Below, piece after piece: positions 13,871 to 22,163 of a stretch of DNA of 64,000 bases. The stretch spans positions 1 to 64,000 of the forward strand of contig CAVWRJ010000010.1 of NCBI GenBank assembly GCA_963757335.1. Direction: 5' to 3'. The position numbers and the translations under genes are program-made. This DNA comes from DASQPA01 sp963757335 (GTDB taxonomy: Bacteria; Acidobacteriota; Thermoanaerobaculia; Multivoradales; UBA5704). The notes under the pieces are model-generated. The model made no database searches, was not told the origin of the DNA, and was given only the letters and a program-made list of their open reading frames with translations. Position 1 is the stretch's first letter, and each line of letters opens with the position of its first letter.

Positions 13871-15013
13871 TCAGAGGAGAGTGATCCGGCCGGCCTCCAC
13901 CTGCCAGAGAGTGTCCACCTTGAGAGTCAGCCAAACCTGCGGCCGGTTCGAGCTGGCGAAGAGCTGGACGGCACCCCGGACGCCGGCATCTTCCCCTCCG
14001 TGCCCATCGCGCACATTGTCTGCATCACGGGGGACACCTCCATCTTGAGGGGCGCCGGTGAACACCCTCCAGACCGCACCGAGGGTCTGCGGTGCGAGCT
14101 CCGCGTCGACATCGTCCAGGAGGTATACGGGTCGCGTTCCGGCGACATCCAACACCCGGCCGTGCGCGGCGACGAGTAGGAGCGAGAGGGCCTTTCTCTC
14201 GCCGGCCGAGGCGACCCGGCCGAGCTCGTGCTCTCCCCAGCGGATTTCGAGGTCGTCCCGGTGCGGCCCGAGGAGGGGGAGCTGGCGCTGGCGCTCGCGA
14301 TCGGCGATCCGCTCGAAGCTCCTGGCGATGGCCTCGGGTCCCTCCAGCCCCGAGGCGGGCGAGGGGCGGTAGGTGAGCTCTACCGGGGGGAAGGGGAGCC
14401 CGGACTCGGCGAGGACCTCGGCCAAGCGCACCGCCAGAGCCAGGACGTAGGCCTGCCGACGGGCGATGAGCTCGGCCGCCACCCCGGAGAGGAGCTCGTT
14501 CCACGCTTCGAGCCCGGGGCCACCGCTCGCCAGGAGCCCCCGCTTCTGGCGGAGAGCCTCGCGGTAGCGGCCGAGGATCGAAAGCGCGGTAGGGCGCAGG
14601 CCCACCACCCCGCGATCGAGGAAACGCCGGCGCAGGCGAGGCGCCCCGGAGAGGAGCTCCCCGTCCGCCGCGGCCCAGGAGACGACGGGGAGGGCGGCCA
14701 GGTGCTCGGCGAGCGGCGCGTTCCGGCCGTTCACCGTCCGCAGGCGAAAATCCCGGCCGTAGGCGACCTCCAGCCGTGCCCGCTTGTCGCTCGTGACCTC
14801 CCCTTCCAGGTGGAAAAGGTCGGCGCCGTGGCGGATGCAGTCGCCGATCTGGGAGGTGCGGAAGCTCTTGGTCGTGGCGAGGACATAGACCGCCTCCAGG
14901 AGGCTGGTCTTGCCGGCGCCGTTGCCGCCGAGGAAGAGGTGCGACCCGGGCTCGGGGCGCAAGGAGAGCGGGGCGAGATTCCTGAAACCGTTGGCGGTGA
15001 GCTGGGCGAGCAC
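13871..15013 (-). CDS. recF: DNA replication and repair protein RecF
   Basis: A 380-residue SMC-like ATPase that loads RecA at gaps through RecFOR. Walker A is GGNGAGKTSLLEA (residues 29-41), the ABC signature lies in ASAGERKALSLLL and Walker B is PVYLLDDVDAELA. A low-complexity Gly/Asp/Val-rich insert (about residues 318-348, after FTGAP) is unusual for RecF and resembles inserts in other genes here. The GTG start reads VLAQLTANGFRNL. It lies between dnaN and gyrB in the classic origin order. Confidence 0.93.
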   Translation of the reverse strand: MLAQLTANGFRNLAPLSLRPEPGSHLFLGGNGAGKTSLLEAVYVLATTKSFRTSQIGDCIRHGADLFHLEGEVTSDKRARLEVAYGRDFRLRTVNGRNAPLAEHLAALPVVSWAAADGELLSGAPRLRRRFLDRGVVGLRPTALSILGRYREALRQKRGLLASGGPGLEAWNELLSGVAAELIARRQAYVLALAVRLAEVLAESGLPFPPVELTYRPSPASGLEGPEAIARSFERIADRERQRQLPLLGPHRDDLEIRWGEHELGRVASAGERKALSLLLVAAHGRVLDVAGTRPVYLLDDVDAELAPQTLGAVWRVFTGAPQDGGVPRDADNVRDGHGGEDAGVRGAVQLFASSNRPQVWLTLKVDTLWQVEAGRITLL

Positions 15014-15058
15014 GGAGAGGCAGGATACCGCGCCCGGAGGGCCGGGAGGAGGCCTGCT

Positions 15059-16156
15059 TCAGATTCGCATCGGCATGATGACGCAGAGGTAGCGCTCGTC
15101 CGCACCGTCGACCGGCCAGCCGACACACTGGGTGTTCTCGTCCTTGAGCTCAAGGCGCACCCGCTCGGTGTCGACGGCGGAGAGAAACTGCGACAGGTAG
15201 TCCGGGTTGATGCCGAGCCGGAACTCCGGGCCGTCGTACCTGCACGGCACCTCCTCTATCGCCTCCCCCAGGTCCGGGTTGGCGGCCGAGATCACCATCT
15301 GGTCGGAGCCGAACTGGAGCCGCACCGCCCGCGCCCGGTCACCGGTCAGAAGAGCCACCCGCTGCACGGCCTCGGCTAGGGGCTTCCGGTCGAAGAGGAT
15401 CTTCTTGTCGTTATCCTTGGCGATCACCCGCTCGTAGTCGGGGAAGGTCCCCTCGAGGATGCGGCAGATCAGCTCACGCCGGCCGAGTTGGAAGGAGAGG
15501 TGATGCTCACCCCGGCGGTAGGAAAGGCTGCCCTCCCCCTCGATCCGCTGGAGCTCCTGGAGGGCCTTCCGGGGCACCAGGACCGAATCCTCCTCGGCGC
15601 TCGCCGGCAGGATGTCCTCGACCAGGGCCAGGCGGTGGCCGTCGGTCGCCACCATCTCCAGCGAGCCTGCCTTGAGCTTCAGGAGGGCGCCATTCAGCTG
15701 GAACCGGGACTCCTCCGCCGAGACGGCGAAAAGGACCTTCGAGATCATCCGCCGGAAGTCCTGAAAGGGGATCTCGACGGCGCGCTCCTCGTCCACCGCC
15801 GGCAGGCTCGGAAAGTCCTCGGCGGCCAGCCCGTGTACCTTGAAGCGCGAACGGCCGGCGCGGATCGACAGCACCCGCGGCTCCTCCTGGACGAGCAGCA
15901 CCTCCTCGCCCGTGACGGCGCGGATGATCTCCAGGAACTTCTTGGCCTGGACCGCGATCGCCCCCTCCTCCTTGATCTCGGCCTGGCACCAGGAGGTGAG
16001 CGAGACGTCGAGGTCGGTCGCCGCCAGGTGAAGGCGATCCTTCCTGGCCGTGAGCAGGATGTGCGAGAGGACCGGGATGGTCGTCTTGCGCTCGACGATC
16101 CCCTGCATGGGAATCAGCTCGGTCAGGAATTCGCCGCGTGTGAGTCGGATCTCCAT
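15059..16156 (-). CDS. dnaN: DNA polymerase III sliding clamp (beta subunit)
   Basis: A 365-residue beta clamp with the three-domain pattern: IVERKTTIPVLSHILL at residues 20-35, a central VATDGHRLALVE and a C-terminal CVGWPVDGADERYLCVIMPMRI. It tethers Pol III and other clamp-binding proteins to DNA. The ATG is preceded by a GAAGAGG Shine-Dalgarno. Upstream -10 candidates TATATT and TATGCT lie at 16188-16198 on the minus strand. It lies between dnaA and recF. Confidence 0.97.
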   Translation of the reverse strand: MEIRLTRGEFLTELIPMQGIVERKTTIPVLSHILLTARKDRLHLAATDLDVSLTSWCQAEIKEEGAIAVQAKKFLEIIRAVTGEEVLLVQEEPRVLSIRAGRSRFKVHGLAAEDFPSLPAVDEERAVEIPFQDFRRMISKVLFAVSAEESRFQLNGALLKLKAGSLEMVATDGHRLALVEDILPASAEEDSVLVPRKALQELQRIEGEGSLSYRRGEHHLSFQLGRRELICRILEGTFPDYERVIAKDNDKKILFDRKPLAEAVQRVALLTGDRARAVRLQFGSDQMVISAANPDLGEAIEEVPCRYDGPEFRLGINPDYLSQFLSAVDTERVRLELKDENTQCVGWPVDGADERYLCVIMPMRI

Positions 16157-16455
16157 TCGCCCTCTTCTCCGTACTAGATAGGGGAGGAATATAGCATAGC
16201 CGTAGATAGAAGTAGGGGCTGAGGAAATCCGGAAAGCCGGTCGAAGTTACTGACTTCACGGACTTTGTTTTCCGGCTTTGGGTCCGGATTAGATGTGGAA
16301 GGGTTGTGGACCGTGCGGAGGAAAACCACCCGAGCCTACCTTTTCCGCCTCACGGCACAGATACCCGCAAGCGCTCCGCCGCGGGACGCACAGGTTTTCC
16401 ACAGGCGGTGCGAGAGACTCGCATCACCCTCTTTTTTGGTAAGCAAAAAACGTGC
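16157..16455. promoter_or_regulatory. dnaA-dnaN intergenic region with one DnaA-box-like site
   Basis: No gene is seen in these 299 bp. There are dnaN -10 candidates on the minus strand at 16188-16198. One DnaA-box-like TTTTCCACA (one mismatch to TTATCCACA) lies at 16395-16403 and a weaker TGTGGA occurs near 16304. It may contribute to origin function or to dnaN control. Confidence 0.45.
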
Positions 16456-17853
16456 TCAGGAGAAGGGCTGCTCGATGGTCTTGAGCACCCGGTCGAGGTC
16501 GGCGTCGGTCAAGCGCAGCTGCTCGATCTTGTCGACCGAGTACATGACCGTCGAATGGTGCTTGTCGTTGAACTGCTTGCCGATCTCCGGGTAGGAGAGG
16601 GTGGTGAGCTTCTTCAGCAGGTACATGGCGACCTGGCGTGGGAAGGCGATCTGCTTCGAGTTGTTCTTGCTCTTGATCTCGGAGATCTTCAAGCCGTAGT
16701 GGCGCGCCACGAGCTTGGTGATCTCCGCCCCGTCGGGCCGCCGCGCGGAGTCGGGGAGGAGGTCTTTGAGGGTCTCCTCGGCGAGCTCCCGGGAGAGCGG
16801 CTTGCCGGTGAGCGAGGCGAAGGCGATGACCCGGTTCAAGAGCCCTTCGAGCTCGCGGATGTTCGAGCGCGCCTGGCGGGCTACGAAGTGGGCCACGTCG
16901 TCCGGCAGGGCGATGTTCTCCAGGTCGGCCTTGCGGCGGAGGATCGCCACCTTGGTCTCGTGCTCGGGGGGCTGGATGTCGGCGATCAGGCCCCACTCGA
17001 AGCGGCTGCGCAGGCGCTCCTCCAGAGTCGGGATGTTGCGCGGCGAGGAGTCGGAGGAGAGGATGATCTGCTTCTGACTCGTATAGAGCGTGTTGAAGGT
17101 ATGGAAGAACTCCTCCTGCGTCCGCTCCTTGTTGGCGAGGAACTGGATGTCGTCGATGAGCAGCACGTCGATCGTCCGGTAGCGCTCGCGGAAGGCCGGC
17201 ATGCGGTCGAAGCGGATCGAGTTGATGAGCTCGTTGACGAACTGCTCGGCGGCCAGGTAGGCGATGCGGAGCTCCGGGTGATGGGTCTGGATGTGCGAGC
17301 CGATGGCGTGCAGGAGATGGGTCTTGCCGAGCCCCACCCCACCATAGAGGAAGAGCGGGTTGTAGCTCTCGGAGGGCGCCTGGGCGACCGCCCAGGCGGC
17401 GGCATGGGCGAACTCGTTCGACTTACCGACGACGAAGCTGGAGAAGAGGTACCTGGAGTTGAACTGTCCCGGAGCGACCGGATCGGAGACCGGGGATGCC
17501 GCCAATGCCGCCGATGTCCCTGCCGATATCCCTGATGCCTGCGATATCGCCGCCGCCGCCGCCGCCGCCGCCGCCGATGCCGCCGATGCCGCCGACATCG
17601 CCGACTCGGGCCGCTCGTCGATCGTGAAGAGCACCTCGAAACCCTGGCCGCCCAAGCCTGCCAGAGCGCGGTCGACCTGGGGCCGGAAGCCCTCCTCCAG
17701 CCGGTGGAGGAAGCGGGAGTCAGGCGCCAGAAGGAGGAGCTTGCCGCCTTCGGCGCGCACCTTGAGCGGGCTGAACCAGGTGGCGTATTCCTCTGGGTCG
17801 AGCTGCTGTTGAAGCTGCTTTTGGAGGAGTGGCCAGAGGGATTTGTCCGACAT
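16456..17853 (-). CDS. dnaA: Chromosomal replication initiator DnaA
   Basis: A 465-residue initiator. Domain I is LWPLLQKQLQQQLDPEEYATWFSPL. Domain II is a variable linker holding an Ala/Ser tract coded by GCC-rich repeats at about 17500-17600. The domain III AAA+ ATPase has GGVGLGKTHLLHA and LLIDDIQFL. Domain IV carries the DnaA-box-recognition signature DKHHSTVMYSVDKIE. The ATG at 17853 precedes SDKSLWPLL; longer readings are not DnaA-like. Upstream it has three DnaA-box-like sites and a TATGAT -10 (17974-17979), as expected for autoregulation. Confidence 0.98.
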   Translation of the reverse strand: MSDKSLWPLLQKQLQQQLDPEEYATWFSPLKVRAEGGKLLLLAPDSRFLHRLEEGFRPQVDRALAGLGGQGFEVLFTIDERPESAMSAASAASAAAAAAAAAISQASGISAGTSAALAASPVSDPVAPGQFNSRYLFSSFVVGKSNEFAHAAAWAVAQAPSESYNPLFLYGGVGLGKTHLLHAIGSHIQTHHPELRIAYLAAEQFVNELINSIRFDRMPAFRERYRTIDVLLIDDIQFLANKERTQEEFFHTFNTLYTSQKQIILSSDSSPRNIPTLEERLRSRFEWGLIADIQPPEHETKVAILRRKADLENIALPDDVAHFVARQARSNIRELEGLLNRVIAFASLTGKPLSRELAEETLKDLLPDSARRPDGAEITKLVARHYGLKISEIKSKNNSKQIAFPRQVAMYLLKKLTTLSYPEIGKQFNDKHHSTVMYSVDKIEQLRLTDADLDRVLKTIEQPFS

Positions 17854-18191
17854 CGAGAGGGGCTCTGGGCTGGGTTTTTGGAAACAGTTTTCCACAGGTT
17901 TTTCCACAGCTGTGGAAATCCCTGCTCGCCTATCGATTCTATGTCGGTGGTGGTCTTTTGCGACGACGGGCAAATCATAGCACAGGGTCATGAAGCTGCC
18001 GCAAGACCTTTTCGGCCCAGCCGCGAAAAAAGTCTGTAACTTGCCTGTTTTCAATAGGTTGTTCGAGTAACCGAGAGGCCAAGAAGGGAGGGCGCAGAGG
18101 GCCTGGCGGAGAGCGCTCCCGGGTGCTTCAACCTCCTTGGTTCGTAGAGGTTGAATCGACGGAGGCCAGGGTCTTTTGGCCTCAAATGGGC
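17854..18191. other. Candidate oriC / dnaA regulatory region
   Basis: A 338-bp gap upstream of dnaA. It holds DnaA-box-like sites TTTTCCACA at 17888-17896 and 17900-17908 and the reverse-oriented TGTGGAAAT at 17911-17919. The last two form an 18-bp palindrome. A minus-strand TATGAT (17974-17979) is a likely dnaA -10. The stretch around 18020-18060 is relatively AT-rich and could be an unwinding element. Origin function is inferred from gene context and box clustering only. Confidence 0.6.
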
Positions 18192-19898
18192 TCAAAAAGG
18201 CCGCGCCAGCCGGGCGAGATCGGGGGGCAGCTCAAGGAGGCCGGAGGGCGGTCGCTCGAGGTCCTTCGCGAGGTCTTTGAGGGCGGCGGGAAGGAGGGGC
18301 TCGCGGCGCGCCCAGAGGAGGCCGAAGAGACCCCTGGGCTCCGGGTAGTACTCCAGCCGGACCGGCTCTCCCGTCGGCAGGTGGGCGGCGCGGAGCGCGA
18401 GGTCGACGGCCCGGTCGAGACCGCCCAACTCGTCGACCAGGCCCAGGCGTTTGGCATCGGCCCCGGTCCACACCCGGCCGCTGGCGACCGCCTCGACCGC
18501 GGCGCGGCTCAGGTGCCGCCCGGCCGCGACGTGGCCGACGAAGGTGGCGTAGACGCGGTCCATCATCGCCTGGACCCGGGCATCCTGTTTCGGGGAGTAG
18601 GTGGAGAGGCTGGAGTAGAGGTCGGCGTTCCTGCCGCGCTGCTGCGAATCGTGGGTGATCCCCAGGATCTCCTCCTGCAGCCGGCGGGTGACGAACTTGC
18701 CCCCGACGACGCCGATCGAACCGGTGAGGGTGGCCGGTTCGGCGACGATCTTGCTGGCGCGGGCGGCGATGTAGTACCCGCCCGAGGCGGCGATGTCCGA
18801 CATCGAGACCACCACCGGCTTGCGGCGCGCCAGGAGCTCGACCTCGTGGAGGATGAGGTCGGAGGCGAGGGCCGAGCCGCCCGGGCTGTCGATCCTCAGG
18901 ATCACCGCCTTGAGCGAGCTGTCCCGCGCCAGCTTGTGCAGCACCCCCGCCATGGCATCCGAACCGAGCTCCGCCTCGGAGCTCCATGGCGCCTCCCCGC
19001 CGCCACCACGGACGATCTCGCCCTGCGCCACGACGACCGCGATCCGGTTGCCGGAGAGCCCGGCCTCCTCGCCATAGTCCTCGATCCGGACGAGGTGCGG
19101 CCGTCCGCCGGCCCGCCGGGTCACCCGGGCGCGGAAGTCCTCCGGGTACCCGAGGCTGTCGATGAGACCCTTCTGCAGGGCCTCGGGGGCGGTGTAAGGG
19201 GCGCCGTCGATCAGGGCCCGGACCGTCCCCTCCGGGAGCTTCCGGGCCGAGGCGACGGCGGCGACGATCTGCTCGAAGGAGCTGTCGAGGACGGCGTTGA
19301 TCGCCTCTGTGGCGGGGGCCGTCCAGTGACTCTCGGTGTAGGTTTGAGAGTAGCTCTTGTAGGCGCCGACGTGGTGGAACTGGGGGTCGATCTTGAGCTT
19401 CTCCAACCCCCCTTTAAAGAAGGTCCCGTCGGCATAGAGGCCGAGGAGGTTGACGTCGCCCGACGGCGCCAGCTCGACCCGGTCGCAGGCGGTCGCCAGG
19501 TAGTAGGCGAGGGTGCCGTTGCTCCCCTCGCCGACGCTCTCCAGGTAGCACTCGACGAACTTGCCCGCCTGGTGGAGAGACGAGAGCTGCCGGCGGAGCT
19601 CCTGCGCCTTGCCGAGACCGAACTCGGCGGACTGGATGTAGACCGCGATCCCCTGGACGTTCCGGTCGGCGCGAGCGGCGCGGAAGGCCGGGTAGAGGGT
19701 GGTCATACTGTCGGCGGCCGAGCCGCCGAAGAGCAGGGGCTCTCTCGCCTGTTCCAGGATCGGCCGGTCGACCCGCCAGACGAGGACGATCGGGCCGCCA
19801 CCGAGCCGATGGCCCCCCGAGGCTAAGAGGATCCCGGCGAGAGCGGCCACAAAGGCGATCCCCACGAGGAGGAGAAAGATCAGGGCGAGGCGCTTCAT
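18192..19898 (-). CDS. sppA: Signal peptide peptidase SppA, long form
   Basis: A 568-residue membrane serine protease that degrades cleaved signal peptides. It has an N-terminal transmembrane anchor (residues 4-28) and two tandem ClpP-like halves, as in E. coli SppA. The catalytic Lys is likely in GAYKSYSQTYTESHW and the nucleophile Ser in SDIAASGGYYIA. SPGGSA and GSIGVVGGKF are also conserved. Translation starts 7 nt after a TAGGAT -10 (19906-19911, minus), suggesting a leaderless mRNA. It ends 338 bp from dnaA. Confidence 0.94.
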   Translation of the reverse strand: MKRLALIFLLLVGIAFVAALAGILLASGGHRLGGGPIVLVWRVDRPILEQAREPLLFGGSAADSMTTLYPAFRAARADRNVQGIAVYIQSAEFGLGKAQELRRQLSSLHQAGKFVECYLESVGEGSNGTLAYYLATACDRVELAPSGDVNLLGLYADGTFFKGGLEKLKIDPQFHHVGAYKSYSQTYTESHWTAPATEAINAVLDSSFEQIVAAVASARKLPEGTVRALIDGAPYTAPEALQKGLIDSLGYPEDFRARVTRRAGGRPHLVRIEDYGEEAGLSGNRIAVVVAQGEIVRGGGGEAPWSSEAELGSDAMAGVLHKLARDSSLKAVILRIDSPGGSALASDLILHEVELLARRKPVVVSMSDIAASGGYYIAARASKIVAEPATLTGSIGVVGGKFVTRRLQEEILGITHDSQQRGRNADLYSSLSTYSPKQDARVQAMMDRVYATFVGHVAAGRHLSRAAVEAVASGRVWTGADAKRLGLVDELGGLDRAVDLALRAAHLPTGEPVRLEYYPEPRGLFGLLWARREPLLPAALKDLAKDLERPPSGLLELPPDLARLARPF

Positions 19899-19934
19899 GA
19901 CGGCTATCCTACCGCTCCTCCGGCGCGGGCTCCG

Positions 19935-20840
19935 TCAGCCGCGCGCCCGATCTCGGGGATCGCCGTGCGGGGCGTTCTCGACGACGAAGTCGATCATCGC
20001 CCCGGCGACGTCGATCCCGGTCGCCTTCTCGATCCCTTCGAGGCCCGGCGAGCTGTTGACTTCGAGCACCATCGGCCCCTCCCTGGCGGGGAGCATGTCG
20101 ACGCCGGCGATGTTGAGACCGAGGACCTCGGCGGCGTGGATCGCGGTGCGCTCGAAGGCGGGATCGAGGGTCACCCCGCGGGCCGAGCCGCCGCGGTGGA
20201 GGTTGCTCCGAAACTCCCCCTCGCCCGCCTGGCGGGTCATCGCCGCCACCACCCGCTGGCCGACGACGATCGCCCGGTAGTCGGTCCCCGCCGCCTCCTC
20301 GATGAAGGCCTGGATGAGGATGTTCTGCTTCAACGAGTACATGGCGTCGAGCACCGACTCCGCCGATTTGGCGGTCTCGGCCAGGATGACGCCCATCCCC
20401 TGGGTCCCCTCGAGGAGCTTCAGGATGACGGGGGGGCCGCCCACCTTGCGGATCGCCGAGCGCACGTCCTCCCGCCGGCGCACGAAGGCGGTGGGGGGGA
20501 TGCCGATGTCGTGGCGGGAGAGGAGCTGCAGGCTCCGCAGCTTGTCGCGGCTCCGGGCGATCGCCTGGCTCTCGTTGGCCGGGAAGACCCCCATCATCTC
20601 CAACTGGCGCAGGACGGCGAGACCGTAGAAGGTGATCGAGGCCCCGATCCGCGGCACGACGCCGTCGAGCCCGGCGACCCGTTCGCCGTAGTGGAAGACC
20701 TCAGGACGCCGTTTTGAAAGTTTGACCAGGCACTGCAAGGGGTCGAGCACCGAAACCTCGGCGCCCCGCTGCCGGCAGGCCTCCATCAGGCGAGAGGTGG
20801 AGTAGAGGCTCGCCTTGCGCGACAGGATGGCGATCTTCAT
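19935..20840 (-). CDS. rimK: RimK-like ATP-grasp ligase
   Basis: A 301-residue ATP-grasp enzyme of the RimK alpha-L-glutamate ligase group. It starts MKIAILSRKASLYSTSRL and has the RimK-typical PRIGASITFYGLAVLRQLE. ATP-binding segments are PPVILKLLEGTQGMGV and the Lys/Glu of NILIQAFIEEA, and the metal site is VLEVNSSPGLEGIEK. In E. coli RimK adds glutamates to ribosomal protein S6; the substrate here is inferred. The adjacent zinc-protease/RimB-like gene 38 bp upstream is a common RimK partner, supporting the call. Confidence 0.9.
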   Translation of the reverse strand: MKIAILSRKASLYSTSRLMEACRQRGAEVSVLDPLQCLVKLSKRRPEVFHYGERVAGLDGVVPRIGASITFYGLAVLRQLEMMGVFPANESQAIARSRDKLRSLQLLSRHDIGIPPTAFVRRREDVRSAIRKVGGPPVILKLLEGTQGMGVILAETAKSAESVLDAMYSLKQNILIQAFIEEAAGTDYRAIVVGQRVVAAMTRQAGEGEFRSNLHRGGSARGVTLDPAFERTAIHAAEVLGLNIAGVDMLPAREGPMVLEVNSSPGLEGIEKATGIDVAGAMIDFVVENAPHGDPRDRARG

Positions 20841-20878
20841 CGGAGCTGGCGGTCTTCGGGTCTCGGGTGGGCTCGGGT

Positions 20879-21340
20879 TCAGGGGTGGAAGTGGCGGAGG
20901 AGATACTTCTGCGCGACATCGACCAAGAAGTCCCCTTCCAGAGCTTTGCGCCCGAGGATCATACGGAAAAGCATGCCGCTGCGGTCGGTCAGAGTGAGAA
21001 AGATCCGTTTTCGCACCGGCCCGAGGACCAGCTCGGTAGCGATCAGGGGGCGGACCTCGCGGTGCCCACCGGAGTCGGCGACCGTCACCCGGCGGAGCAT
21101 GAGGGCCCGCGCCGTCGTGGCGCGCTCGGGGTGGCGCCGGTCGAAGGGGAGCGAGAGGAGGAGATCGGCGGTGCCGTCCCCATGCTCGGCGAGGGTGCGG
21201 AGAGCGGCGACGTGGAGGGTCGAGGTCCGGGCCCCGGTGTCGATCTTTACCTTGAGCCGGCCGATCCCCAGCTCGGGGAGGGCGAGGTATTCCTTCCACC
21301 CGAGCACTATCGGTCGCCTGAGATCGCCGGGCTCTCCCAT
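20879..21340 (-). CDS. RimK-associated retropepsin-like 'ATP-dependent zinc protease' family protein
   Basis: A 153-residue protein of the Zn_protease/RimB family. It begins IVLGWKEYLALPELGI and contains the aspartic-protease-like motif VKIDTGARTSTLHV. A C-terminal LGRKALEGDFLVDVAQKYL matches the family. Such proteins occur beside rimK and were linked to removal of added glutamates. The ATG lies 8 nt from a minus-strand TATGAT (21349-21354), consistent with leaderless transcription. It drives the rimK pair away from the small-RNA locus. Confidence 0.86.
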   Translation of the reverse strand: MGEPGDLRRPIVLGWKEYLALPELGIGRLKVKIDTGARTSTLHVAALRTLAEHGDGTADLLLSLPFDRRHPERATTARALMLRRVTVADSGGHREVRPLIATELVLGPVRKRIFLTLTDRSGMLFRMILGRKALEGDFLVDVAQKYLLRHFHP

Positions 21341-21354
21341 CCCACGGCATCATA

Positions 21355-21590
21355 GCAGGAGCGCCTTTGGCAGAATGTGCTCGCCCAGAACGGATGGTTT
21401 GCAGGAACGTAAAAATCAGTCGGGACTTCCGGGGCGCCCGTGCTCGCCGCCCGCCGTCCCTCGGCGTGTCTTCCGCCGCTGGCTCGGGTGCGGGACGAGT
21501 TCTTCAATGTATAGATATCAAAGGATTTATTCGGAAGCGGGGAGCCGGAGAAAAACCGTTGGGCCGGGGAGATGGGTTTCCTCCGAAGAG
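21355..21590. other. Intergenic region upstream of small RNA 1
   Basis: About 240 bp with no convincing gene. It would be the place for activator (bEBP) binding sites for the sigma-54 promoter just downstream. I see no clear palindrome. The sequence GTGCTCGCC occurs twice (around 21379 and 21440), but this may be chance. Confidence 0.3.
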
Positions 21591-21607
21591 TGGCACAGGC
21601 CTTGCTT
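21591..21607 (+). promoter_or_regulatory. Sigma-54 (-24/-12) promoter of small RNA 1
   Basis: TGGCAC-N5-TTGCTT matches the RpoN consensus TGGCACN5TTGCW, with the invariant GG and GC separated by exactly 10 nt. The predicted start is near 21617. An equivalent site (CGGCAC-N5-TTGCAT) stands at the same distance before the second RNA copy. Confidence 0.8.
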
Positions 21608-21616
21608 CAAGTAAGG

Positions 21617-21812
21617 GTAGGTTCAACCAGAGTTAAAAGGGGGAGGTTCCACCAACCGACTTTTTCCATCCTTTCTCAAGAGATCCCTGGATCTCACCCT
21701 CCTGAAGATCCTACCTGAACCCCTCCCTCACAGGGGTCGATCCTCGAAAGCCAACCGGAGATTGGGGCCTCCCCCCCAGCGCCACCCCACCCGGGGTGGC
21801 CGGCCCTCCTTT
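21617..21812 (+). ncRNA. Structured small RNA, copy 1 of a tandem pair (novel family candidate)
   Basis: No protein gene is plausible here, but the sequence is strongly conserved in a second copy 280 bp downstream. Shared parts are GGGGAGGTTCCACCAACC at the 5' side, a GAGATCC/GGATCTC hairpin (21680-21696), a CCCCT/AGGGG hairpin (about 21720-21736), AGCCAACCGGAGA and a closing GGGGCCTCCCCCC. The outer GGGGAGG and CCTCCCC strands pair. GTTAAAAGG (from 21632) can also pair with CCTTTTAAC (to 21815), closing the whole RNA. A GCCACCCC-ACCC-GGGGTGGC hairpin (21781-21800) followed by TTTT is a weak terminator. Ends are inferred from promoter and terminator positions. The unpaired ACCAACC-type segments could be target-pairing loops. 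Not matched to any family I know. Confidence 0.75.
21781..21812 (+). terminator. Likely terminator of small RNA 1
   Basis: A perfect 8-bp stem GCCACCCC/GGGGTGGC with a 4-nt loop, followed after 8 nt by TTTT. The U-run is short, so termination may be partial. Confidence 0.5.
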
Positions 21813-21871
21813 TAACCCGTTATCCCCGCTGTCCGAGCGTCCCCCCCAACTTCAAGCGGAATTCAGAATCC

Positions 21872-21888
21872 CGGCACAGGTGTTGCAT
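21872..21888 (+). promoter_or_regulatory. Sigma-54 (-24/-12) promoter of small RNA 2
   Basis: CGGCAC-N5-TTGCAT keeps GG-N10-GC spacing exactly and shares the CACAGG spacer start with the promoter of copy 1. The predicted start is near 21898. Confidence 0.78.
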
Positions 21889-21897
21889 TGGACAAGA

Positions 21898-22113
21898 GAC
21901 ATGAAGGAAAACGAAAGTGGGGAGGTTCCACCAACCAAATTCAATCCTTCCAAAGAACTGAGACCGACCGTGGTCTCGCCCTCAAATATCTAACCTACAT
22001 CCCCTAGACAAAGACAGGGGCACATCCTCAAAAACCAACCGGAGAGACGGGGCCTCCCCCCTTAACTCAAACGAGTAAACAACCCCGCGGCCCAGCCGCG
22101 GGGTTGTTTTTTT
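21898..22113 (+). ncRNA. Structured small RNA, copy 2 of a tandem pair (novel family candidate)
   Basis: Aligns with copy 1 across about 140 nt. GGGGAGGTTCCACCAACC (from 21918) is identical. The first hairpin is GAGACC/GGTCTC where copy 1 has GAGATCC/GGATCTC, so paired positions change together. The CCCCT/AGGGG stem is kept with a different loop. AACCAACCGGAGA and GGGGCCTCCCCCC close the outer helix. Loops and linkers differ far more than stems and the ACCAACC segments, which is the signature of a functional structured RNA. A strong intrinsic terminator ends it at 22081-22113. Role unknown; sigma-54 control suggests a regulated trans-acting RNA. Confidence 0.8.
22081..22113 (+). terminator. 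Strong intrinsic terminator of small RNA 2
   Basis: AACCCCGCGGC/GCCGCGGGGTT, an 11-bp GC-rich stem with a 3-nt loop, followed by G and seven T residues. It isolates the small RNA from mutY. Confidence 0.92.
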
Positions 22114-22163
22114 GTGCCGCGCTCCGGCCAAATTGGCGTCCTATGCCTGTCTATAATGACGCG

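Noticed and set aside
21617..22113. Known riboswitch (c-di-GMP, glycine, SAM, fluoride, THF types)
   Set aside because: Tandem arrangement recalls glycine riboswitches, but core motifs do not match, each copy has its own promoter and terminator, and mutY has its own promoter downstream.
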